Origin: Sphaerochaeta sp. UBA5849 | GTDB lineage: Bacteria; Spirochaetota; Spirochaetia; Sphaerochaetales; Sphaerochaetaceae | Length of the DNA stretch: 23,925 bases | Reading direction: 5' to 3' | Assembly: GCA_002432715.1 (NCBI GenBank) | Contig: DJGJ01000031.1 | Location: forward strand, 1-23,925 | Shown: piece after piece, positions 1 through 7,446 of the stretch | Layout of the letters: the number at the start of each line of letters is the position of its first letter | How positions within the stretch are numbered: position 1 is the first letter of the stretch | The notes under the pieces: generated by a model | What the model saw: only the letters and a program-made list of their open reading frames with translations | The model's database searches: none | Told to the model about the DNA's origin: nothing | Position numbers and translations under genes: made by a program

Positions 1-152
1 TCATAGCCGGTATCAACGGTTCGTATCAGCTCTCCGATTGCCTCTCTGTCTTCGGCCAGGTTGACTACATCACCATCAAGAACTACAAGAACAAGAGCGG
101 TGATAGTGCAAAAGACATCCAGCTGACCTTCGGTGCAACGTACTCACTATGA
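1..152 (+). CDS. Outer-membrane beta-barrel protein, C-terminal end only (partial)
   Basis: An open frame enters from the left edge, with its first full codon at position 3, and ends at TGA 150-152. It encodes about 49 residues. The pattern alternates hydrophobic and polar residues (SYQLSDCLSVFGQVDYITI, then DIQLTFGATYSL), as in antiparallel membrane strands, and the final strand closes the protein, as in outer-membrane barrels. The last residue is Leu rather than the usual Phe or Trp. The stop overlaps the start of the next barrel gene by 3 bases (ATGA), so the two are probably translated together. The family cannot be named from this fragment. Confidence 0.6.
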   Translation, partial: IAGINGSYQLSDCLSVFGQVDYITIKNYKNKSGDSAKDIQLTFGATYSL

Positions 153-1843
153 GAACAGCCTTTTTGAAGCGGATTGTTCTCTGTCTTGGAGTGTTTATTG
201 CCTTTGTTCTTCCCCTTCCTGCGTCTGTAGGGGCGCAGGTAATCCCTCTTGCAAGCTCGGTATATGAAGACATGGATCTGCTTTACCTGCTTGCAGGAAA
301 GGGGACTCCCTCCGGTTCCCGGCCTTGGACCAAAGCTGAGGCCCAAGCAATCTTGGGCAGCGTGCGGAAAGAAAGCCTGCAGGCTGTTGCTCATTCGCTG
401 TATACGTCCATTCAAAAGAAGGTGGAGGCTCCTCTGCGTTGGAACTTCTCCGACGGATTCTCACTTTCCGCTTATGCCGATGTCTCAGTGGAGAACTACA
501 TACATTCGAATTCGGAGTTCTCCTCCTACGGAGCTTGGGATTACTCCTATGTCGATAGAAAACCGTTGGTGCGCCTACGCTTGGACATGGCTGTCTCGGA
601 TTTCTTCTACACCTATTCCGACTTGCAGTATGGTTACGGCTTGCATACGAAGGACGATACTCTCGATTATCTCGACGCCAATGATAGTGTAGGGGCCCTT
701 ATCCCTGCGAATTCAGGTCTCTATTACGTTGACGAGAATACCAAACTGGTGCAATACGAAAAGTGGTATGCGAACAACATCATCACCTCCACTACGCATA
801 TTGATTTCCAGACCCCGAAGCGATCGGTCATCTCCTTGGGCTCTGAGCGATGGAATGCCACATTCAGCAGGGATAGAATTTCCTGGGGCAATTCCAAGAT
901 CGGGAACTTCATTCTCGATGACCATGTTGATTTTCATGAGTATCTTCGCTTCACAACCTACTCGGAATATTTCAAGTATGAAGCGTTGGTCGTCTTCTTC
1001 GATACCTACCATGCATCCACGTCCATACTGAGAATGTTGCTGGCCCATCGGTTGGAGTTCCGTCCTTGGAGCAAAGTCAGTTTTGCAGTCAGTGAAAATG
1101 TCATGTACCAAGATGATAAGCTGGACTTGCGGTTTCTCAATCCGTCGTTTATTTTCCACAATCTGAACGAGCGCAATAAATTCAATGCAATCGCCCATAT
1201 TGAGCTTGCCTATGTGCCGTTTGCAGGCTTCAGGCTGTATGGGCAATTTGCTCTCGACCAAGCAGTTGCACCCAACGAAGGAGACAATCCTGAACTGCCG
1301 GCGTGGGGAATGTCTTTGGGTGCGGATTATGCGGCAGCATTTGCCCAAGGGGTGTTGCAGTCGTCTATTGAAGCTTCCATGACGCTGCCGCATATGTACC
1401 GTCGCGACATTGTAGATTTCTTGATGGCTCGCAGATATGCAGGATTGAATACCAATGCGTGGAATGCAGTCAAGCTGGATTACATCGGCTCTCCCTACGG
1501 TGGCGATGCCCTTGTGCTCCATGCCCGGACGCTCTACAAGGTTACAGACGAGGGTAGCTTGTCATTGGCTGTGACCGGGGTGCTGAAGGGAGGTGTTGAC
1601 ATGTTTACGGTTCTTGACGACAGCTCCAGTGAGTATGGCACCACGATGTTCAGCGACGATGTGATACATACCTCGTTCATCGCCACGCTTGCAGGAGCGC
1701 TGGATGTGGGGTTTAGCACAGCCTGGCAGGTGTATGCACAGGTTTCAGTGTTGGCGAAAGGCTCATATCTGCAGATTCAGCAAGCTTTTAATCCTCATGC
1801 ATGGGATGTGCAGTTTGTCATGGGGACTACCTTTTCATTCTAG
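149..1843 (+). CDS. Wzi-like outer-membrane beta-barrel protein
   Basis: The 564-residue protein starts with a signal peptide (basic MRTAFLKR, then a hydrophobic stretch to about residue 25, probable cleavage after SVGAQ near residue 30). Residues 35-70 form a short helical region containing a G...RPWTKAEAQAIL segment. The rest is rich in aromatic, alternating beta strands and ends in GTTFSF, a typical outer-membrane C-terminal Phe signal. Residues 238-320 (SRDRISWG..., later AHRLEFRPWSKVSFAVSEN and LYGQFALDQ) resemble the capsule-assembly Wzi family, in which a barrel anchors surface polysaccharide. This match is from pattern memory, so the role is inferred; a general porin-like protein remains possible. 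The start overlaps the stop of the upstream barrel gene, suggesting an operon of surface proteins. Confidence 0.65.
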   Translation: MRTAFLKRIVLCLGVFIAFVLPLPASVGAQVIPLASSVYEDMDLLYLLAGKGTPSGSRPWTKAEAQAILGSVRKESLQAVAHSLYTSIQKKVEAPLRWNFSDGFSLSAYADVSVENYIHSNSEFSSYGAWDYSYVDRKPLVRLRLDMAVSDFFYTYSDLQYGYGLHTKDDTLDYLDANDSVGALIPANSGLYYVDENTKLVQYEKWYANNIITSTTHIDFQTPKRSVISLGSERWNATFSRDRISWGNSKIGNFILDDHVDFHEYLRFTTYSEYFKYEALVVFFDTYHASTSILRMLLAHRLEFRPWSKVSFAVSENVMYQDDKLDLRFLNPSFIFHNLNERNKFNAIAHIELAYVPFAGFRLYGQFALDQAVAPNEGDNPELPAWGMSLGADYAAAFAQGVLQSSIEASMTLPHMYRRDIVDFLMARRYAGLNTNAWNAVKLDYIGSPYGGDALVLHARTLYKVTDEGSLSLAVTGVLKGGVDMFTVLDDSSSEYGTTMFSDDVIHTSFIATLAGALDVGFSTAWQVYAQVSVLAKGSYLQIQQAFNPHAWDVQFVMGTTFSF

Positions 1844-1866
1844 CGAGCATAGTACACTGCTAGAAT
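1837..1866 (+). terminator. Possible hairpin at the end of the Wzi-like gene
   Basis: A perfect 8-bp inverted repeat, ATTCTAGC (1837-1844) and GCTAGAAT (1859-1866), with a 14-nt loop, overlaps the stop codon. It is AT-rich and not followed by a T-run, so it is a weak terminator candidate. It may instead protect the mRNA 3' end. Confidence 0.3.
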
Positions 1867-1891
1867 TAAGGGTGCCCTGATACGGTATTCA

Positions 1892-1921
1892 TTGACGGCA
1901 GAGGGTAACTGAGAGTAGGAT
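1892..1921 (+). promoter_or_regulatory. Candidate sigma70 promoter in the 1844-2120 gap
   Basis: TTGACG (1892-1897) and TAGGAT (1916-1921) are separated by 18 nt. Both hexamers match the sigma70 consensus well. No coding frame follows, but a hairpin-rich stretch ending in a terminator does, so this could drive a non-coding RNA starting near 1928. Confidence 0.4.
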
Positions 1922-1927
1922 GGAGAT

Positions 1928-2122
1928 ACAGAGAGAATATGTTTTGTGTTTCCTTCTAGGCATTGTTCTTTCTGAGAGAGTTCTGAGACGATTTCTTCAG
2001 ATCGTTCCCTTTGCGTGGGGGAAGCGAACAGATGGCGGCTGCCTGGGGAGGTGGCCGCCAGTCTTGAGAGGGGGGAATGGTCGGTGATGAGGCTTCGTTG
2101 GGGTACGAGGCCTCATTTCTTT
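1928..2122 (+). ncRNA. Candidate structured small RNA (unassigned)
   Basis: The gap between the Wzi-like gene and the convergent EAL gene has no credible coding frame. It does contain, in order: a small ACGAT/ATCGT hairpin near 1988; an 11-bp stem 2033-2043/2050-2060 with a 6-nt loop (two G-U pairs); and a 12-bp stem 2087-2098/2105-2116 (one G-U pair) followed by TTTCTTT, an intrinsic-terminator layout on the + strand. A promoter-like pair lies just upstream. The length, about 195 nt, suits a regulatory RNA. I could not match it to 6S RNA, tmRNA, SRP RNA or RNase P RNA by their conserved cores. Alternatively these are only 3' UTR structures of the Wzi-like gene. Confidence 0.3.
2087..2122 (+). 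terminator. Intrinsic terminator, + strand
   Basis: A 12-bp stem (2087-2098 with 2105-2116, one G-U pair) with loop TGGGGT is followed by TTTCTTT. The T-rich side is on the + strand, so it ends rightward transcription from the barrel genes or the candidate RNA. It abuts the stop codon of the leftward EAL gene and could also serve as its 3' end, but that side lacks a T-run. Confidence 0.6.
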
Positions 2123-4049
2123 AGGCTTGTGGTATGATGAACATGGTTCCCGACAGCCATGACAAGAACTGCTCCTCGGGTACCGGCCTGGAAAAATAAT
2201 AGCCCTGTACAAATTGGATTCCCACCTGCTTTACCACCTCAAGCTGTTCAGCTGTCTCGACCCCTTCTGCAACCATTCCCTTTTTAAGATGTGTAAGCAT
2301 GCCCGTAATGAGAGCAAGCAGCTCATATCTGTTGGTTGCGTTCGATACAACGCTCCTGTCAAGCTTGACGATATCGAACGGCTTGCTGACCAGAGTCTCC
2401 AAATTGGAGTAACCAGTACCGAAATCATCAAGCAGGAAGCGGATTCCTTTATCGGTGATAGCTTTCCAATTCTTTTCCACAGAATCAGATGGGGTAAGCA
2501 ATATTGACTCAGTCACCTCGAAGCTGATTTTCCGGGCATCTGCACCGCTGTGCTCAATGACATCCAAAATGCGACGGGAGAAATCGGTGGAATGCAAGTC
2601 CTCTGCCGAGATGTTGATGGAAATGTGGGAAATGAGCGCGACCTGCTTTGCATATCTTGTCAACAGGGAACAAACCTTGCGTACCATTATCTCCGTCAAT
2701 GGTGAGATAAGGCCTGCCATCTCTGCTGCTGGGATGAACTCTCCGGGTGAAATCATGCCCAGCCTTTCATCCTCAATGCGCATCAACGCTTCAGCGGCAA
2801 CAATACGGTTGTCCTTCGTTGCAATGATCGGTTGGTAGAATACCTTGACCATCGATTCCTGAACCACAGCCCTCCTGAGAACTGAGAGGATATCGAGCTT
2901 TCTTTGTCGCAGGGGAACTAATTTTTGGTTGAAGATAATAACCGGGAGCCTGCGTCTTTCCTTGATTTCCGCCATGGTAAAATCCAGTGAATCGACAATT
3001 TCCTCAAGGGTATTGGTTTTCAGCGGTGTTTCTACAATGGCGATATTTACATGACAGGTGATATGTGCACCATCGATGACAAAGCCCTCGCTTGTAATGG
3101 CCCTGATGGCTTGGACAATTCGAACAACACCGTTATGGCTTTGCCGGCGAAGAATGAGGGCGAACCGATTGCCGAACAACCGATAGGCCGGCCCCTGCGT
3201 ATTGAATGCACTGAGCTTTGCAGCGAAACGCTGCAAAAAGATATCACCATGGGAATTCCCATAACGGCTGTTGATCAAGCGGAAATTCTCGATGTCCAGC
3301 ATCAGGATGGTGGTTTTCTGGTGTGTGAGCACCACATGCTTGAGATGTTCAATATATGCTGTGTAATTGGGGATTCTGGTCAATAAATCCAGACTGAGCT
3401 CTCGCCTTTGCCATACCAGGTAACTCAGCAGCAGCATGAAGGTACTGCTCAATCCTAAGAGATACGGTTGGCGGAACCATTCAAAGAAGACGAGGGAGAG
3501 AAGTAAAAAGAGGGATGAGAAAAGAAAAAGCATGCGGATGTAACTGGGGATTCGGCGCCACCGATAGAACAGGGCAATTACTTGAATGAGAATGAACAAC
3601 CCGCTTAAGTAGTTCAGATACAGCAAGCCCGAACCCTCAATGTACCGTCCGGCTTCAGAGAAGATAAACAGCCTGTGGAATGCAAGGTCGGAGAAAGTGG
3701 CAATCGCTGCAAGACCGAGCATGCCGAACTGCACACGTTCGAGGATGCGAAATCTCTGTTTAGGCAGGAGGCGCCGTTCGATGGCGCGCATCCAGAACAG
3801 GATGTACGTGGGGATGGCCAGCATATGAGTGAGGGTTATCCCCATTGAAAACCAAGGAACCAGATACAGGTACCCCCGCATGGAAAGGTGTGTGATGATC
3901 GATACCACCAGATAAAACAGATAGGAGAATCCAACCGGGTTGATGGGGTCTTCTCTCGATTGGATGAAACCTTTTTGGGAACGGCGATGCTCGAAGAGGA
4001 TGCCTGCAACAATAAAAAAGGATACAATCTCAGCTGCAATCAACTCCAT
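2121..4049 (-). CDS. Membrane protein with degenerate GGDEF and intact EAL domain (c-di-GMP phosphodiesterase)
   Basis: The 642-residue protein should hydrolyse the second messenger c-di-GMP at the inner membrane. Residues 1-215 hold about seven hydrophobic segments, probably a membrane sensor. Residues 220-370 form a GGDEF domain whose signature is replaced by FGNRF (292-296), so cyclase activity is presumably lost. Residues 385-635 form an EAL domain with the expected catalytic set: EAL at 420-422, N479, EVTE at 511-514, DDFGTGYS from 541, K562 and D564, E595, and QGYYFSRP from 615. The start ATG has GAGGA 5 nt upstream and a promoter at 4075-4104. The gene is monocistronic, separated from purD by a terminator. 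The signal sensed is unknown; the dead GGDEF may bind GTP and regulate the EAL domain, as in related proteins. Confidence 0.88.
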   Translation of the reverse strand: MELIAAEIVSFFIVAGILFEHRRSQKGFIQSREDPINPVGFSYLFYLVVSIITHLSMRGYLYLVPWFSMGITLTHMLAIPTYILFWMRAIERRLLPKQRFRILERVQFGMLGLAAIATFSDLAFHRLFIFSEAGRYIEGSGLLYLNYLSGLFILIQVIALFYRWRRIPSYIRMLFLFSSLFLLLSLVFFEWFRQPYLLGLSSTFMLLLSYLVWQRRELSLDLLTRIPNYTAYIEHLKHVVLTHQKTTILMLDIENFRLINSRYGNSHGDIFLQRFAAKLSAFNTQGPAYRLFGNRFALILRRQSHNGVVRIVQAIRAITSEGFVIDGAHITCHVNIAIVETPLKTNTLEEIVDSLDFTMAEIKERRRLPVIIFNQKLVPLRQRKLDILSVLRRAVVQESMVKVFYQPIIATKDNRIVAAEALMRIEDERLGMISPGEFIPAAEMAGLISPLTEIMVRKVCSLLTRYAKQVALISHISINISAEDLHSTDFSRRILDVIEHSGADARKISFEVTESILLTPSDSVEKNWKAITDKGIRFLLDDFGTGYSNLETLVSKPFDIVKLDRSVVSNATNRYELLALITGMLTHLKKGMVAEGVETAEQLEVVKQVGIQFVQGYYFSRPVPEEQFLSWLSGTMFIIPQA

Positions 4050-4074
4050 GGTGTCCTCAACTTCACGTACCGCA

Positions 4075-4104
4075 ATTCTATCCTCAACTATGACAAACTT
4101 GCAA
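4075..4104 (-). promoter_or_regulatory. Promoter of the EAL gene
   Basis: On the minus strand, TTGCAA (4099-4104) and TAGAAT (4075-4080) are 18 nt apart. The predicted transcript starts about 20 nt before the start codon. The -35 box overlaps the T-tail of the purD terminator. Confidence 0.5.
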
Positions 4105-4139
4105 ACAAAAACAGCCCTGCATCAGGAATATGCCGGGCT
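4101..4139 (-). terminator. Intrinsic terminator of the tatD-dus-purD run
   Basis: A 10-position stem (4130-4139 with 4113-4122, one mismatch) has a 7-nt loop. On the minus strand it is followed by GTTTTTGTTTGC. It lies 33 bases past the purD stop, a standard rho-independent layout. Confidence 0.8.
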
Positions 4140-4171
4140 GAATAGAACTGTTGCAAACCTGTATATGTGAT

Positions 4172-5428
4172 TCAGTTCTCGAAGAACCTATCTCCGATAT
4201 CCTTACGGTACCAAGCCCCTTCAAAATTCACGTGCTTGACACCTTTATAAGCGTTTTTGTTTGCATTCATGATATTGTATCCAACACCGACAACCGTTAC
4301 GCAACGTCCACCGGTGGTGACAAGTTTTCCGTCCTTCTCCTGTACTCCGCCAAAGTAGTAGCGGGGTGCTCCCTCAAAGGTGTTGAGCATCAAGGAAGCA
4401 GGCATAGGATCGAGGACTTTGCCGATGATTGGTTTTCCAGGATATCCCTCCGAGGCTACAACCAAGGCGACAGCGGACTTGGTTGATACTTCCAAGGAGA
4501 TGGATGAAAGGGTGTCGTGCTTCATTGCATTGAGAATGTCGACGATATCGGTCTTGATCAGAGGAACAAAGGCTTGGGCTGCCGGATCATTGAAACGAAC
4601 GTGGTAATCGACCAGGATCGGACCGCGATTGGTGATGATGACACTAATCGTCAGTACACCCTTGTAGGCCATCCGCTCGGCTTTCAGGCCGAACAAAGTG
4701 GGTTCGATGATGGTGTCGACCAACGCCTGGCTCACCTCTTCCTGAAGGGGGACCGGGCAAATCGAACCCATGCCGCCGGTGGGAAGGCCTCCCTCCTCGG
4801 ACTTCATGTAGTCGCTGCAGGTCGGCAGGGAAAGATATCCCTTGTTGTCCAAAAAGAGGGTGACAGTGATGGGAAGTCCTTTCAGGTGTTCTTCCAAAAT
4901 AATCGGGCTGGTAGCCAGAATGCTTTTTGAGAACTCCATCAAGGAGTTGTAGTCTGAGGAATCAATCATGACGCGGCTGGGAGCAATGGCATTGCTCTTG
5001 ACGACAAAACGCTCGCCTTCGTGACGCTTGAGGTATTCGGAAAGTGTGTGTTCATCGTCGAACAGAACGTGGGTGGGAGTGGGAATGTTGTGCCTGTCGG
5101 TGAACATGCGGCTGAAGTTTCGATCGCCTTCAAGCTTCAGCGCCCTGTTTGGAGCACCGAATGTATCGATCCCTCTCTCGTTGAGATAGTCGATGACTCC
5201 GGTGAACAAAGGCGCCTCGGTACCGACGAACACAAAGTCAATATCGTTGGTTGTGCAGGCCTCGTGAACCTGCTTGGGGTCTGAAGGATCGATGGCAAGA
5301 TTGGTGGCGATGGACTCTGTCCCCACATTGCCCGGAGCAACGAATAACCCGTTGATCAGACGGCTTTGTGAGAACCACCATGCAATGGCATGGTCCTTGG
5401 CTCCTGAACCTAACACTAATACTCTCAT
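4172..5428 (-). CDS. purD: Phosphoribosylamine-glycine ligase (PurD) family protein, divergent
   Basis: At 418 residues the length fits GAR synthetase, the ATP-grasp enzyme joining phosphoribosylamine and glycine in purine synthesis. The N-terminus (RVLVLGSGAKDHAIAW, then VAPGNVGT), EAPL near 71, PTGGMG near 216 and a C-terminal KDIGDRF place it firmly in the family. However, the signature residues differ. The usual GGREHA is GAKDHA, the glycine-rich ATP loop (KADGLAAGKGV) is KSNAIAPSRVM near 144-154, and the Mg-binding EFNxRFGDPETQ is DYHVRFNDPAAQ near 274-285. It may be a weakened or re-purposed ligase rather than a standard PurD. It lies 50 nt downstream of dus on the same strand, with GAGG before ATG, and is followed by a terminator. 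No other pur genes are in the window. Confidence 0.75.
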   Translation of the reverse strand: MRVLVLGSGAKDHAIAWWFSQSRLINGLFVAPGNVGTESIATNLAIDPSDPKQVHEACTTNDIDFVFVGTEAPLFTGVIDYLNERGIDTFGAPNRALKLEGDRNFSRMFTDRHNIPTPTHVLFDDEHTLSEYLKRHEGERFVVKSNAIAPSRVMIDSSDYNSLMEFSKSILATSPIILEEHLKGLPITVTLFLDNKGYLSLPTCSDYMKSEEGGLPTGGMGSICPVPLQEEVSQALVDTIIEPTLFGLKAERMAYKGVLTISVIITNRGPILVDYHVRFNDPAAQAFVPLIKTDIVDILNAMKHDTLSSISLEVSTKSAVALVVASEGYPGKPIIGKVLDPMPASLMLNTFEGAPRYYFGGVQEKDGKLVTTGGRCVTVVGVGYNIMNANKNAYKGVKHVNFEGAWYRKDIGDRFFEN

Positions 5429-5478
5429 TGCACTTCCTCAATCTCAGATTACTCTAATAAACGTACCATTTTACGGCT

Positions 5479-6477
5479 TCATAGGTCAACAAGTGGGCTG
5501 AGAGCCTCTGTGTAATGTTCACGCTTGACAGCCTGTACAACGGCTTGTTTTACAGTCGACGTATTGGGAACTCCCTTGAGATAGGAACAGGTATGCTTGC
5601 GCATCAAGGTGCACGCTGTCTTTTCTCCGTACGTCTCGATCATTATGTCCAAATGTCGGAGTATTGCTTGTACGCGCATCGCCTTGGTTATTTCTTTCAT
5701 CGGCCTGCCTTCAAGGTGTGCCTTTGCCTGGGAGAAGATAAAGGGATTGCCGATGGCTCCGCGGGCAAACATGACGCCATCCACTCCCGTCTGCAGCAAC
5801 ATCCGTTTTGCATCCTCGGCTGCGAAGAGATCGCCTGAACCGAACACCGGAACCTGGTATGCATGGCTGGTGCAGTAGTGCTTGAGCTCGGTCAGCTTGG
5901 TCCAGTCGGCAAAGGGTGCATACCCTTGGCTGCGGGTACGGGCGTGCAGGGTGAGTGCGGATGCACCCCCGTCCAGTGCGGCTTGGGCGAATGCAAGGAA
6001 GTTTTCACTCTGGGCATCCCAGCCGGTACGGAACTTGACCGAAACGGGAATATCGACTTCATCGGTTATGGTTCGTACCACCTCGGTGATCAAGGAAGGT
6101 GTTTTCATCATGGCCGATCCTGCGCCGGTCTTGGTAACCTTGGGAACCGGACAGCCGCAATTGATGTCGATGACCTCTGGCTTGAAGGGCATCAGTTGCT
6201 CGAGCGCCTGTTTCAGCGAATCCGTATTGCTCATGAAAAGCTGGATGGCATACTGCTTTTCATTCGGGGCGCGGTGCATCAATTCCAAGGTTTTCTCTCC
6301 CTCACGGGAAAGTCCTTCAGCGCTTACCATCTCGGTGAAGGTGAAATTTGCCCCCTCCTCAATGCAGAGGGTCCTGAATGGAATATCCGTATATCCGGCC
6401 AACGGTGCAAGAAAGAGATTCCCCTCAATCTTGACATTTCCTATGTTGACCGGGTGAAATAATTGCTGTTCGTTCAT
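5479..6477 (-). CDS. dus: tRNA-dihydrouridine synthase (DusB/NifR3 type)
   Basis: The 332-residue FMN enzyme reduces specific uridines in the tRNA D-loop to dihydrouridine. It forms a TIM barrel starting with LFLAPLAGYTDIPFR (21-35). It continues with TEMVSAEGL, the catalytic NCGCP motif (106-110, the conserved Cys of GCP being C109), KVTKTGAGSAMM, K148 in SVKFRTGW, H178 in LTLHARTRSQGY, GSGDLF (213-218) and ARGAIGNPFIF. The C-terminal part is the helical tRNA-binding region. The start codon overlaps the tatD stop as ATGA, so translation is coupled. Which uridine is modified cannot be read from the sequence. Confidence 0.92.
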   Translation of the reverse strand: MNEQQLFHPVNIGNVKIEGNLFLAPLAGYTDIPFRTLCIEEGANFTFTEMVSAEGLSREGEKTLELMHRAPNEKQYAIQLFMSNTDSLKQALEQLMPFKPEVIDINCGCPVPKVTKTGAGSAMMKTPSLITEVVRTITDEVDIPVSVKFRTGWDAQSENFLAFAQAALDGGASALTLHARTRSQGYAPFADWTKLTELKHYCTSHAYQVPVFGSGDLFAAEDAKRMLLQTGVDGVMFARGAIGNPFIFSQAKAHLEGRPMKEITKAMRVQAILRHLDIMIETYGEKTACTLMRKHTCSYLKGVPNTSTVKQAVVQAVKREHYTEALSPLVDL

Positions 6478-7259
6478 ACGTCCTTTGGAAGGGAAAATGC
6501 CTTCAGGCTGTTAGCATAAAGGCTTTCAGAAAGCTCTTCAAGGGAGGTCTGCCTGAGAGAGGCAAGGACTTTGGCTGTTTCAACCAGATAGTGGATCTTG
6601 TTCCGTTCTCCCTTGTAGGGGTATGGCGTCATGAACGGCGCCTCGCTCTCTATGACAATTCTGTCACCAGGAAGCTTCATTGCAACCTCTTGCAGGCTTC
6701 TGCTGTTCTTGAATGTCAGGTTTCCTGCGAAAGAGAACATCAAGTTGAGCGAGAGAGCTTGTTTGGCAAACGTCCAATCCTCGCCGAAACAATGGAGGAT
6801 TCCACCCTTTGGAGGGAGTTTTTCAGCAAGGATGGGCAACAGGTCCTCGGCCGCATTGCGATTGTGGATGATGACCGGAAGATTGAGCTGACGGGCAATC
6901 TCCAGATGCTTGAGGAGCAGCTCGATCTGCAGTGTCTTGTCACCGCCGAACATATGATAGTAGTCCAGACCGGTCTCTCCGATGGCGACGATGCGTTTCT
7001 TTTGCTGGGCATGGGTGATTACCCGTTCCTCCCAGTCCTTGCCTGGATTGGTGACCTCGGTGGGGGAGACTCCCACCGCATGATAGACAGAATCAGAACT
7101 CTCAAGGTTTGCATAGGTGCGCTCAAAATCAGACAGACTATTGCAGATGCTCACAACGTGCTTGACCGACTTGACTTTCGCAAGTTGGACTGCAAGCAAT
7201 TGCTCCATCTTGTCATCCTGCAACAATCCTATATGGGCGTGCGTATCAAACAGTTGCAT
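6474..7259 (-). CDS. tatD: TatD-family metal-dependent hydrolase (DNase/deoxyribonuclease type)
   Basis: The 261-residue protein belongs to the amidohydrolase-fold TatD/YcfH family of metal-dependent DNases. The N-terminal DTHAHIG supplies metal ligands H7 and H9. E95 lies in AIGETGLDYY, H132 in PVIIHNRNA and H156 in GGILHCFGEDW. The last signature, usually ETDxPYLxP, reads ESEAPFMTP (204-212), with Glu206 in place of the metal-binding Asp, and the usual GVHP motif reads GVSP (63-66). Metal binding may therefore be altered. It is first in the tatD-dus-purD run, with a good minus-strand promoter (7307-7335) and AAGGAG upstream of ATG. Confidence 0.88.
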   Translation of the reverse strand: MQLFDTHAHIGLLQDDKMEQLLAVQLAKVKSVKHVVSICNSLSDFERTYANLESSDSVYHAVGVSPTEVTNPGKDWEERVITHAQQKKRIVAIGETGLDYYHMFGGDKTLQIELLLKHLEIARQLNLPVIIHNRNAAEDLLPILAEKLPPKGGILHCFGEDWTFAKQALSLNLMFSFAGNLTFKNSRSLQEVAMKLPGDRIVIESEAPFMTPYPYKGERNKIHYLVETAKVLASLRQTSLEELSESLYANSLKAFSLPKDV

Positions 7260-7306
7260 ACCGACTCCTTGAGATGCATTCTCAACATAAGGGGAGATGT
7301 GACTAG

Positions 7307-7335
7307 ACTATACCATGCCCAAATCCAGCCGTCAA
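7307..7335 (-). promoter_or_regulatory. Promoter of tatD-dus-purD
   Basis: On the minus strand, TTGACG (7330-7335) and TATAGT (7307-7312) are 17 nt apart, close to sigma70 consensus. The predicted leader is about 40 nt and contains AAGGAG at 7265-7270. Confidence 0.75.
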
Positions 7336-7383
7336 TGTTGTAACTCGTATACAGTAAATCACTTAGATCTCTTGATATACAGT

Positions 7384-7412
7384 TTGACAATTTCTTGTCC
7401 ACGTGGTAGCTT
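7384..7412 (+). promoter_or_regulatory. Promoter of the PSP1-domain gene
   Basis: A consensus TTGACA (7384-7389) is followed after 17 nt by TAGCTT (7407-7412). The transcript would start near 7419, so the coding start must be downstream of that. This favours ATG 7447 over the farther-upstream in-frame ATG at 7315. Confidence 0.55.
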
Positions 7413-7446
7413 TACAACGTTAGAGCCCTTTTGGCAAAGGATTTGC

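Noticed and set aside
713..1522. Minus-strand open frame of 269 codons opposite the Wzi-like gene
   Set aside because: No domain pattern, and the opposite strand encodes a complete secreted barrel protein with signal peptide and terminal Phe.
7315..7446. Upstream extension of the PSP1 gene to ATG 7315
   Set aside because: The extra 44 residues match no family, the start lacks a Shine-Dalgarno site, and the predicted promoter (7384-7412) lies inside it.
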